Shown here: positions 9,870 to 16,892 of the stretch, one piece after another
Layout: each line of letters begins with the position of its first letter
Numbering within the stretch: the first letter of the stretch is position 1
Assembly: GCF_002419965.1 (NCBI RefSeq)
Contig: NZ_DIHC01000038.1
Coordinates: 185,518 to 249,517 of the forward strand
DNA: 64,000 nucleotides
Reading direction: 5' to 3'
Origin: Pseudomonas sp. UBA5706
Lineage (GTDB): Bacteria > Pseudomonadota > Gammaproteobacteria > Pseudomonadales > Pseudomonadaceae
Notes under the pieces: model-generated
What the model was told of the DNA's origin: nothing
What the model saw: only the letters and a program-made list of their open reading frames with translations
Database searches by the model: none
Translations under genes and position numbers: made by a program

Positions 9870-10802
9870 ATGAACCTGAGCAAAGTCGATCTCAATCTCT
9901 TTATCGTGTTTGACGCCATCTACACGGAAGCCAATCTGACCCGCGCCGGTCAGATCGTCGGCATCACCCAGCCAGCGGTTTCCAACGCTTTGGCCCGCCT
10001 GCGCGAGACCTTCAACGACCCCCTTTTCGTACGCACCGCCCAAGGGATGGTGCCGACGCCCATGGCGCAGAACATCATCGGGCCGGTGCGTAACGCGCTG
10101 TCGCTGTTGCGCGTATCGGTGCAGGAAAGCCGCATCTTCAATCCGCTGCAGGCCAACAAGAACTATCGCATCAGCATGACCGACCTGACCGAGGCAATCA
10201 TTCTGCCTGCTCTGTTTCAGCGTCTTCGTCGTCTGGCGCCGGCGGTGACCATCGAGAGCTTTTTGTCCAAACGGCGGGAGACCACCAAGGAACTGGCTGC
10301 AGGTCGTCTGGATTTCGCTGTTGATGCGCCCTTGAACACCGACCCGCAAGTGCGCCACGTCAAGCTAATGGAAGACAGCTACGTCTGTGCCATGCGCAAG
10401 GGGCATCCGCTGGCCAATAAAGGCTCGATCACCCTCGACGATTATCTATCGGTTGCGCACATCCACATTTCCAGCCGTCGCAGCGGATTAGGTTACGTGG
10501 ACCTTTCTCTGGGCAAGATGGGCATTCAGCGCAAGATTGCCCTGCGATCACAGCATTACCTGATGGCCTCCCAAGTGCTGCAGCAGACCGATATGGTCAT
10601 GACCGTGCCGGAACGCTTTGCCCGGCGCAACGATCTGCATTTCGTTCAGCTCCCGGTCAACGATGTTCCAACGGTGGAAACGCATCTGTATTGGCATGAA
10701 AGCACTGATCAGGATCCGGCGAACCGCTGGATGCGGGAGCAGATCATCGAGTTGTGCCAACGGGTGCTCGCACAGGAACGAACACTTGAGAAAGCACATT
10801 AA
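9870..10802 (+). CDS. LysR-family transcriptional regulator
   Basis: LysR-type regulator of 310 residues. The N-terminal winged helix-turn-helix is clear (DLNLFIVFDAIYTEANLTRAG...ITQPAVSNALARLRETF, about residues 7-52), followed by a periplasmic-binding-protein-like effector domain. I chose the ATG at 9870 because it gives the usual MNLSKVDLNL beginning. The longer frame from 9753 would run through the intergenic promoter and operator. It is likely to regulate the divergent acyl-CoA dehydrogenase and itself. The effector is unknown, possibly an acyl-CoA or fatty acid. Confidence 0.9.
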   Translation: MNLSKVDLNLFIVFDAIYTEANLTRAGQIVGITQPAVSNALARLRETFNDPLFVRTAQGMVPTPMAQNIIGPVRNALSLLRVSVQESRIFNPLQANKNYRISMTDLTEAIILPALFQRLRRLAPAVTIESFLSKRRETTKELAAGRLDFAVDAPLNTDPQVRHVKLMEDSYVCAMRKGHPLANKGSITLDDYLSVAHIHISSRRSGLGYVDLSLGKMGIQRKIALRSQHYLMASQVLQQTDMVMTVPERFARRNDLHFVQLPVNDVPTVETHLYWHESTDQDPANRWMREQIIELCQRVLAQERTLEKAH

Positions 10803-10986
10803 TAGAAAGGCTAATACGCTTATATTTCAGTTAGTTATTAATAAATATTAATGTTGAATAGAGCTTTTATTAATGCTATTTCGAGGATATGACGCTCGTT
10901 TCCTATTGCTCCCAGCGATGGTGCTGTGTAGCGGTACCCCGGTAAGGCAGACCGATAGCGTCATCGAGCCCGCCGAAGGGCGCCGC

Positions 10987-11002
10987 TTGACGTTTACGTC
11001 AA
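10987..11002. promoter_or_regulatory. LiuR-type operator upstream of liuR
   Basis: A 16-bp dyad, TTGACGT-TT-ACGTCAA, lies 45 bp before the liuR start. It closely resembles the palindrome in front of liuA (13113-13128). Its left arm could double as a -35 box (TTGACG), with TACGTT at 11011-11016 as -10 after 18 nt. LiuR proteins of the MerR family are known to regulate branched-chain catabolism genes from such ACGT-containing dyads. The site assignment is inference. Confidence 0.7.
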
Positions 11003-11047
11003 GGGCGCCGTACGTTTAGCTCACGCTACCGCCGCCAGAGCTCTCCC

Positions 11048-11428
11048 ATGAACACCCCGACCTACAGCATTTCCGACCTTGCCCGTGAACTGGACATCAC
11101 CACCCGGACCATCCGCTTTTATGAAGAGCAAGGCATGCTTAGCCCCGAGCGCCGCGGCCTAGAGCGTATTTATTCGGCGCGCGACAAGGTCACGCTCAAG
11201 CTAATCCTGCGGGGCAAGCGTATTGGCTTCTCCCTGGCAGAATGTCGCGACTTGATTGGCCTGTACGATCCGACGGGTGACAACCAGAAACAGCTGACCA
11301 CCATGTTGCAAAAAATTGCAGAGCGCCGCGCTCAGCTCGATCAACAATTGCTGGATATCCAACAGATGCAACTGGAACTTGACACGGCCGAAGAGCGGTG
11401 CAGGGCCGGGCTGGAAAATCACCTTTAA
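11048..11428 (+). CDS. liuR: MerR-family regulator of leucine catabolism LiuR
   Basis: MerR-type regulator of 126 residues. The N-terminal winged helix-turn-helix is standard (YSISDLARELDITTRTIRFYEEQGMLSPER, about residues 5-34). It is followed by a coiled-coil dimerisation helix (about 80-118). There is no cysteine cluster for metal sensing, which fits an acyl-CoA-type rather than metal-responsive MerR protein. It stands directly before the HMG-CoA lyase gene and near liuABCD, and both promoters carry similar ACGT palindromes, so autoregulation and control of the liu genes are likely. Confidence 0.9.
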   Translation: MNTPTYSISDLARELDITTRTIRFYEEQGMLSPERRGLERIYSARDKVTLKLILRGKRIGFSLAECRDLIGLYDPTGDNQKQLTTMLQKIAERRAQLDQQLLDIQQMQLELDTAEERCRAGLENHL

Positions 11429-11432
11429 GTTC

Positions 11433-11446
11433 AAATAAATAAAAAC
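11433..11446 (+). promoter_or_regulatory. Possible Crc/Hfq A-rich motif before liuE
   Basis: AAATAAATAAAAAC lies between liuR and liuE, about 18 nt ahead of the GAGG ribosome-binding site of liuE. It fits the AANAANAA repeat pattern bound by Hfq with Crc. It is weaker than the liuA site because it does not overlap the ribosome-binding site. Confidence 0.35.
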
Positions 11447-11478
11447 GATACCTATAACTGCTTCGAGGATTAATTTGC

Positions 11479-12378
11479 ATGTCCCTCCCCCAACATGTAC
11501 GCCTTGTCGAAGTCGGCCCCCGTGACGGCCTGCAAAACGAGGCCCGTCCCATCGAGGTGGCTGACAGGATCCGCTTGGTCGACGACCTCACCGACGCCGG
11601 CCTGACCTATATCGAAGCTGGCAGCTTCGTATCACCCAAGTGGGTGCCCCAGATGGCCGGTTCTGCCCAGGTTTTTGCAAGCATTCAGCGCAAGGCCGAT
11701 GTCACCTACGCCGCACTTGCGCCCAATCTGCGCGGGTTCGAGGATGCATTGGCAGCGGGCGTGAAAGAAGTTGCAGTGTTTGCAGCGGCGTCGCAGGCTT
11801 TTTCCCAGCGCAACATCAACTGCTCGATCAGCGAGAGCCTGGATCGTTTCTTGCCGATCATGGAGGCGGCGCGGCTGCATGGGTTGCAGGTGCGCGGCTA
11901 TGTGTCCTGCGTGCTGGGCTGCCCTTACGAAGGTGCCGTTTCGCCCAAACAGGTGGCCGCTGTGGCCAATGAGCTATTCACCATGGGCTGTTACGAAGTG
12001 TCACTGGGCGACACCATTGGCACCGGAACGCCGGGCGCGACCCGGGCGCTGATCGATGCCGTGGCCGGACAGATACCGCGTGGCAAGCTGGCAGGCCACT
12101 TCCACGACACTTACGGTCAGGCACTGACCAACATCTATGCCAGCCTGCTGGAAGGCATCCAGGTCTTCGACAGCTCGGTCGCCGGACTGGGCGGATGTCC
12201 TTATGCAAAGGGCGCGACCGGCAACGTTGCTACCGAGGACGTGCTGTATATGCTCAACGGGCTGGAGATTGATACGGGGGTCGATCTGGATAAATTGATC
12301 GCTGCCGGACAGCGCATTAGCGATGTGCTGGGCCGGGCCAACGGTTCACGGGTGGCCAGGGCGCGTTTGTCGGCCTGA
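11479..12378 (+). CDS. liuE: Hydroxymethylglutaryl-CoA lyase
   Basis: HMG-CoA lyase of 299 residues, the last step of leucine catabolism, splitting 3-hydroxy-3-methylglutaryl-CoA into acetoacetate and acetyl-CoA. The TIM-barrel active-site residues are present: Arg15-Asp16 in GPRDGLQNE, the metal ligands His207 and His209 in HFHDTYGQ, and catalytic Cys240 in GLGGCPYAKGATGN. The ATG has a GAGGATT ribosome-binding site. It is read with liuR (50-bp gap). Here it lies apart from liuABCD, with an sRNA gene between, whereas in P. aeruginosa liuE is the last gene of liuRABCDE. Confidence 0.96.
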   Translation: MSLPQHVRLVEVGPRDGLQNEARPIEVADRIRLVDDLTDAGLTYIEAGSFVSPKWVPQMAGSAQVFASIQRKADVTYAALAPNLRGFEDALAAGVKEVAVFAAASQAFSQRNINCSISESLDRFLPIMEAARLHGLQVRGYVSCVLGCPYEGAVSPKQVAAVANELFTMGCYEVSLGDTIGTGTPGATRALIDAVAGQIPRGKLAGHFHDTYGQALTNIYASLLEGIQVFDSSVAGLGGCPYAKGATGNVATEDVLYMLNGLEIDTGVDLDKLIAAGQRISDVLGRANGSRVARARLSA

Positions 12379-12441
12379 TGTGCGACAAGTTGTCACACAG
12401 TGTTACCCTGTTCGGCATTGAAGCGATGCAAACGGGTAACA
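12379..12441. promoter_or_regulatory. Probable CbrB activator region for the crc-type sRNA
   Basis: Two dyads lie about 95-150 bp before the sigma54 promoter at 12535. The second joins TGTTACCC (12401-12408) to GGGTAACA (12434-12441). TGTTAC/GTAACA half-sites are the reported CbrB recognition pattern at crcZ-type promoters. The first is TGTGCGACAA-G-TTGTCACACA (12379-12399), a near-perfect inverted repeat directly after the liuE stop; it could instead be a liuE terminator stem. The distance is right for an enhancer-binding activator of sigma54 RNA polymerase. Confidence 0.7.
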
Positions 12442-12534
12442 CGGAAACACCCGGCCATGATGCACGCCGAGGGCTTGATCGTAGAGTTGCGCTGCAGGCC
12501 CCGTTTTCCGGGCGATGCGCAGAATCTGCCTGAG

Positions 12535-12551
12535 TTGGCACGGCTTCTGCT
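12535..12551 (+). promoter_or_regulatory. Sigma54 (RpoN) promoter of the crc-type sRNA
   Basis: TTGGCACGGCTTCTGCT contains the obligatory -24 GG and -12 GC separated by exactly 10 nt, matching the consensus TGGCACG-N4-TTGCT. The expected start is about 12 nt downstream, near 12562, which coincides with the GCACAACAA start of the sRNA. Confidence 0.85.
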
Positions 12552-12561
12552 ATCACCTACG

Positions 12562-12918
12562 CACAACAAAAATAACATCGCGCAGTAACCCAATAAAAAC
12601 AAAACGTATCGGCTCTGACATAACAAGAACAACACGGACAGAGACGCAGCTAACTGATTTTTTTGGAGTGGATCGCTTTGTGAGGCGCAGGCCTCTCGAC
12701 CGGGCAAAGAACAATAAAACTACCTTCAGGTAGCAACCGCACGGCTGAATCGCAAGATCGAAGCACTATCAGCGCTCAAAAAAATACGTTTGCTCTTGAC
12801 CCCGGATGGGGGTCGCTCAAAAGCAAAAAAGGTCGGGCCACCAAAAACAACAACAGGCCGCCTAATAAAAAAAGAGCATGCAGTCGAACTTGAAGGGGAG
12901 CCTTGGCTCCCCTTCGTG
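12562..12918 (+). ncRNA. crcX: Crc-sequestering small RNA, CrcX/CrcZ family
   Basis: Non-coding RNA of about 355 nt that would bind Hfq/Crc and relieve carbon catabolite repression. It starts GCACAACAAAAATAACA, like CrcZ. It carries at least five A-rich CA motifs: 12565-12577, 12592-12606, 12622-12634, 12708-12721 and 12843-12855, plus a weaker one near 12864. The shared stretch ACGTATCGGCTCTG is also as I remember it from the family. It has a sigma54 promoter and a CbrB-type dyad upstream and ends in a strong hairpin. P. syringae-type genomes carry crcZ beside cbrAB and crcX elsewhere; since no cbrAB is present here, crcX is the better name. The ORFs over this region look unreal. Confidence 0.85.
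12892..12915 (+). terminator. Hairpin at the 3' end of the crc-type sRNA
   Basis: Perfect 11-bp stem, GAAGGGGAGCC / GGCTCCCCTTC, separated by TT. The sequence after it is not a continuous T-run, though T-rich stretches follow at about 12940-12958. It is the natural 3' end of the RNA that starts near 12562. Confidence 0.75.
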
Positions 12919-13090
12919 CTGTCCGGCGTTCGGAAAATTCGTTTTCAGTTCTTTTTGTCACCTGCCGCAGCCCCTTGTCGCCGCACGTTTGCCAGCGGCG
13001 CATTCAAGCTCGCTGCCGCCGGCAAGCCGCACCGCTACAGGGCGGCTTTGCATCTGAACCACCGCCTTATATCGGCCCGCTTTACCGCGA

Positions 13091-13128
13091 TTGACATTCT
13101 TACACCCGCAGGTTTACGTTAACGTAAA
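13091..13128 (+). promoter_or_regulatory. liuABCD promoter with LiuR palindrome
   Basis: A -35 box TTGACA (13091-13096) is followed after 18 nt by TACGTT (13115-13120). The latter lies inside a perfect 16-bp palindrome, TTTACGTTAACGTAAA (13113-13128). The palindrome is the best LiuR operator candidate in the window and lies 60 bp before liuA. The overlap with the -10 region suggests repression that is lifted by a pathway intermediate. The promoter call is inferred. Confidence 0.75.
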
Positions 13129-13162
13129 GGTGATGCAGATTATTACCGTTTGACCGCCCTCC

Positions 13163-13178
13163 AAAAACAACAAGGGAA
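13163..13178 (+). promoter_or_regulatory. Crc/Hfq A-rich motif overlapping the liuA ribosome-binding site
   Basis: AAAAACAACAA (13163-13173) runs directly into the ribosome-binding site AAGGGAA (13172-13178), 9 nt before the liuA ATG. An AANAANAA motif at the ribosome-binding site is the known target pattern for translational repression by Hfq-Crc in Pseudomonas. It lies about 250 nt from the sRNA that would titrate this repression. Confidence 0.65.
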
Positions 13179-13187
13179 CCCAGTCTC

Positions 13188-14351
13188 ATGAATTACCCCA
13201 CGCTTAATTTTGGCCTTGGCGAGACCATCGACATGCTGCGCGATCAGGTACAGGCCTTCGTCGCCGCCGAGCTGGCACCCCGTGCCGCACAGATCGACAA
13301 GGACAACCTGTTTCCCGCCGACATGTGGCGCAAGTTCGGCGATATGGGCCTGCTCGGTATTACCGTCGACGAGCAGTATGGCGGTGCGGGCCTTGGCTAT
13401 CTGGCGCATGTGGTGGCGATGGAGGAAATCAGCCGCGGCTCAGCGTCCGCCGCCCTGTCCTATGGCGCTCACTCGAACCTGTGCGTCAATCAGATCAACC
13501 GCAACGGCAATCCCGAGCAGAAAGCCCGCTACCTGCCCAAGTTGATCAGCGGCGAACACGTCGGCGCGCTGGCGATGAGCGAGCCCAACGCCGGTTCCGA
13601 CGTTGTGTCGATGAAACTGCGCGCCGACAAGCGTGGCGACCGTTTCGTGCTCAACGGCAGCAAGACCTGGATCACCAACGGACCCGACGCCAATACCTAC
13701 GTAATCTACGCCAAGACCGACCTGGAGAAAGGCGCTCATGGCATCAGCGCGTTCATCGTCGAACGTGACTGGAAAGGTTTCTCACGCGGCAGCAAGTTCG
13801 ACAAATTGGGCATGCGCGGCTCCAACACCTGCGAGCTGTTCTTCGACGACGTGGAGGTGCCGGAAGAAAACCTGCTCGGCACGTTCAACGGAGGCGTCAG
13901 GGTGCTGATGAGCGGGCTTGATTACGAGCGCGTGGTGCTCTCGGGCGGCCCGACCGGGATCATGCAGGCCTGCCTGGATGTGGTCTTGCCTTACATCCAT
14001 GACCGCAAGCAGTTCGGCCAGAGCATCGGCGAATTCCAGTTGATTCAGGGCAAGGTGGCCGACATGTACACCCAGCTCAACGCCAGTCGCGCATACCTGT
14101 ATGCCGTGGCGCAGGCTTGTGAACGCGGTGAAACCACGCGCAAGGACGCCGCCGGGGTGATTCTCTACAGCGCCGAACGCGCGACCCAGATGGCACTGGA
14201 CACCATCCAGATTTTGGGCGGCAACGGTTACATCAACGAATTCCCCGCAGGTCGCCTGCTGCGCGACGCCAAGCTGTACGAAATTGGCGCCGGCACCAGC
14301 GAGATTCGCCGGATGCTGATCGGTCGCGAGCTGTTCAACGAAACCCGATGA
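13188..14351 (+). CDS. liuA: Isovaleryl-CoA dehydrogenase
   Basis: FAD-dependent dehydrogenase of 387 residues that converts isovaleryl-CoA to 3-methylcrotonyl-CoA. It has the FAD-binding motifs ALAMSEPNAGSDV and WITNGPDA, the catalytic base Glu247 in LDYERVV (the position used by isovaleryl- rather than short-chain-type enzymes), and the C-terminal IQILGGNGYINEFPAGRLLRDAKLYEIGAGTSEI. It is the first gene of liuABCD, followed by liuB after 94 bp. The promoter and LiuR-type operator lie just upstream. Confidence 0.96.
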   Translation: MNYPTLNFGLGETIDMLRDQVQAFVAAELAPRAAQIDKDNLFPADMWRKFGDMGLLGITVDEQYGGAGLGYLAHVVAMEEISRGSASAALSYGAHSNLCVNQINRNGNPEQKARYLPKLISGEHVGALAMSEPNAGSDVVSMKLRADKRGDRFVLNGSKTWITNGPDANTYVIYAKTDLEKGAHGISAFIVERDWKGFSRGSKFDKLGMRGSNTCELFFDDVEVPEENLLGTFNGGVRVLMSGLDYERVVLSGGPTGIMQACLDVVLPYIHDRKQFGQSIGEFQLIQGKVADMYTQLNASRAYLYAVAQACERGETTRKDAAGVILYSAERATQMALDTIQILGGNGYINEFPAGRLLRDAKLYEIGAGTSEIRRMLIGRELFNETR

Positions 14352-14445
14352 AACAGCAGCGAGTTTCGAGCGATCAGCGGCACGCACAAGCACCTTGTGC
14401 GTACCGCAACTTCGGAGTGACGACAGCGGTTGGAGTAAGCCTTAC

Positions 14446-16053
14446 ATGAGTATTCTGAAAACCCAGCTCAATCCGCGTTCGGCGGAGTTCCTGGCGAACA
14501 GCCAAGCATTGCGCAAGCAGGTTGAGGATTTGCGCACCCTGCTGGCCCAGGTGCAACAGGGCGGCGGCGCCAAGGCGCAGGAGCGTCATACTTCGCGGGG
14601 CAAGTTGTTACCCCGTGAGCGCATCAACGGCCTGCTCGACAGCGGCTCGCCTTTCCTGGAAATCAGCCAGCTCGCGGCGCACGGCGTCTATGGCGAAGAC
14701 GTGCCGGCAGCGGGCGTCATTGCCGGCATTGGTCGCGTGGAGGGTGTGGAGTGCATGATCATTGCCAATGACGCCACCGTCAAAGGCGGCTCGTACTACC
14801 CCCTGACCGTCAAGAAGCACCTGCGCGCGCAAACCATCGCGCAGCAGAATCGCCTGCCATGTATCTATCTTGTGGACTCCGGTGGCGCCAACCTGCCCCG
14901 CCAGGATGAAGTGTTTCCAGACCGCGAGCATTTCGGGCGGATCTTCTTCAATCAGGCGAACATGAGTGCTCAAGGCATCCCGCAGATAGCGGTGGTTATG
15001 GGTTCCTGCACCGCAGGCGGCGCTTACGTGCCCGCCATGGCCGACGAAGCCATCATGGTGCGCCAGCAGGCAACGATCTTCCTTGCCGGGCCGCCCTTGG
15101 TCAAAGCGGCCACCGGCGAAGTGGTCAGCGCCGAGGATCTGGGTGGTGCCGACGTGCACTGCAAGGTTTCCGGGGTTGCCGATCACTATGCCGACAGCGA
15201 CGAGCACGCGCTGGCACTGGCCCGGCGCAGCATCGCCCATCTGAACTGGCGCAAGCAGGGCGACCTTCAGACGCGCGCGCCCATCGCCCCGCTGTACGCA
15301 GATGATGAACTGTATGGGGTGATTTCGGCCGATCCCAAGCAGCCTTTCGATGTTCGCGAAGTGATTGCGCGGTTGGTCGATGGATCGGTCTTCGATGAAT
15401 TCAAGGCGCTGTTCGGCACCACCCTGGTCTGCGGCTTCGCCCATCTGCATGGTTACCCGATCGCGATCCTGGCCAATAACGGCATCCTGTTCGCCGAAGC
15501 GGCGCAAAAGGGCGCGCATTTTATCGAGCTGGCTTGCCAGCGCGGCATTCCGTTGTTGTTCTTGCAAAACATCACCGGCTTCATGGTCGGCCAAAAGTAC
15601 GAAGCCGGCGGTATAGCCAAGCACGGCGCCAAGCTGGTGACGGCGGTTGCCTGCGCCAAGGTGCCCAAATTCACCGTGATCATTGGTGGCAGCTTCGGCG
15701 CCGGCAACTACGGCATGTGCGGCCGCGCTTACGATCCGCGATTCCTGTGGATGTGGCCCAATGCGCGGATCGGCGTGATGGGCGGCGAACAGGCAGCAGG
15801 CGTTCTGGTACAGGTCAAGCGTGAGCAGGCCGAGCGCAGCGGCGAGCGTTTCACCGCCGAGCAGGAGACCCAGCTTAAGCAGCCGATCCTCGACCAGTAC
15901 GAACACCAGGGTCACCCCTACTACTCGAGCGCCCGCCTTTGGGACGACGGCGTGATCGATCCTGCGCAGACTCGGGAAGTGCTTGCCCTGGCCATCAGCG
16001 CTGCGCTCAACGCCCCCATCGAGCCGACGCGCTTCGGCGTGTTCCGCATGTAA
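14446..16053 (+). CDS. liuB: Methylcrotonyl-CoA carboxylase, beta subunit
   Basis: Carboxyltransferase subunit of 535 residues that passes CO2 from biotin on LiuD to 3-methylcrotonyl-CoA. It has the acyl-CoA carboxylase beta-type crotonase folds: the N-terminal half contains YLVDSGGANLPRQDEVFPDREHFG and SCTAGGAYVPAMADE, and the C-terminal half NNGILFAEAAQKGAHFIELACQRGIPLLF and GSFGAGNYGMCGRAYDPRF. I use the ATG at 14446 (MSILKTQLNPRS...), which has TGGAG upstream and gives the usual family length; the longer frame starts in the spacer after liuA. Confidence 0.96.
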   Translation: MSILKTQLNPRSAEFLANSQALRKQVEDLRTLLAQVQQGGGAKAQERHTSRGKLLPRERINGLLDSGSPFLEISQLAAHGVYGEDVPAAGVIAGIGRVEGVECMIIANDATVKGGSYYPLTVKKHLRAQTIAQQNRLPCIYLVDSGGANLPRQDEVFPDREHFGRIFFNQANMSAQGIPQIAVVMGSCTAGGAYVPAMADEAIMVRQQATIFLAGPPLVKAATGEVVSAEDLGGADVHCKVSGVADHYADSDEHALALARRSIAHLNWRKQGDLQTRAPIAPLYADDELYGVISADPKQPFDVREVIARLVDGSVFDEFKALFGTTLVCGFAHLHGYPIAILANNGILFAEAAQKGAHFIELACQRGIPLLFLQNITGFMVGQKYEAGGIAKHGAKLVTAVACAKVPKFTVIIGGSFGAGNYGMCGRAYDPRFLWMWPNARIGVMGGEQAAGVLVQVKREQAERSGERFTAEQETQLKQPILDQYEHQGHPYYSSARLWDDGVIDPAQTREVLALAISAALNAPIEPTRFGVFRM

Positions 16054-16067
16054 CCGGAGGACTGAAC

Positions 16068-16892
16068 ATGAGCGATTTCAACACTGTCGAGCTTGAGCAC
16101 GACCCACGGGGCTTCGTTACGCTCTGGCTCAACCGCCCGGACAAGAACAACGCCTTCAACGCGCAGATGATTGGCGAACTGATCATCGCCCTGGACCGCA
16201 TCCAGAACGACGCCAGCCTGCGCTTCTTGCTGCTGCGTGCGCGTGGCCGGCATTTCAGCGCTGGCGCCGATCTGGCCTGGATGCAGGAATCGGCCAATCT
16301 GGATTACGACACCAACCTGGGCGACGCTCGCGAATTGGGCGAGCTGATGTACAACCTTAGCAAACTCAAAGTGCCCTCCCTGGCAGTGGTGCAAGGCGCG
16401 GCGTATGGCGGCGCCTTGGGTCTGATCAGCTGCTGCGACATGGCCATCGGCGCCGACGATGCGCAGTTCTGCCTTTCTGAAGTCAGGATCGGCCTGGCAC
16501 CCGCGGTCATCAGTCCGTTCGTGGTGCAAGCGATCGGCGAGCGCCACGCGCGCCGTTATGCCTTGACCGCTGAGCGTTTCGACGGGTTGCGCGCGCGCGA
16601 GATCGGCCTGCTGGCCGAGGCCTGTCCCGCTGCTGAACTTGAGCAACAGGTGCAACACTGGGTGGCCGGTCTGCTGCTCAACAGCCCGCAGGCCATGCGC
16701 GTCAGCAAGGAGTTGCTGTGCGAGGTCGGTCACGGCGAGCAGACCCCTGCCCTGCGCGGCTACTGCGAAAATGCCATTGCCCGCATCCGTGTCAGCCCTG
16801 AAGGCCAGGAAGGCTTGCGCGCGTTTCTGCAAAAACGTGATCCGAGCTGGCGTGGCATACACACCCCTAACAACCCTGGAGAATCACGTTGA
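16068..16892 (+). CDS. liuC: Methylglutaconyl-CoA hydratase (crotonase family)
   Basis: Enoyl-CoA hydratase-type enzyme of 274 residues, expected to hydrate 3-methylglutaconyl-CoA to HMG-CoA in the leucine pathway. The oxyanion-hole segments are HFSAGADLAWMQ (about 62-73) and GAAYGGALGL (110-119), and a catalytic glutamate is Glu138 in SEVRIGLAP. At the place where many crotonases have a first glutamate (GGxLEL) this protein has Gly118 (GGALGL). The ATG at 16068 has a GGAGG ribosome-binding site; the longer frame from 15939 lies inside liuB. Its stop overlaps the liuD start (TGATG). Confidence 0.93.
   Translation: MSDFNTVELEHDPRGFVTLWLNRPDKNNAFNAQMIGELIIALDRIQNDASLRFLLLRARGRHFSAGADLAWMQESANLDYDTNLGDARELGELMYNLSKLKVPSLAVVQGAAYGGALGLISCCDMAIGADDAQFCLSEVRIGLAPAVISPFVVQAIGERHARRYALTAERFDGLRAREIGLLAEACPAAELEQQVQHWVAGLLLNSPQAMRVSKELLCEVGHGEQTPALRGYCENAIARIRVSPEGQEGLRAFLQKRDPSWRGIHTPNNPGESR

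Noticed and set aside
12393..12707. Open frames of 62-104 codons over the sRNA region
   Set aside because: No ribosome-binding site, unlike composition, and the region is explained by the sigma54-driven CrcX/CrcZ-type RNA.
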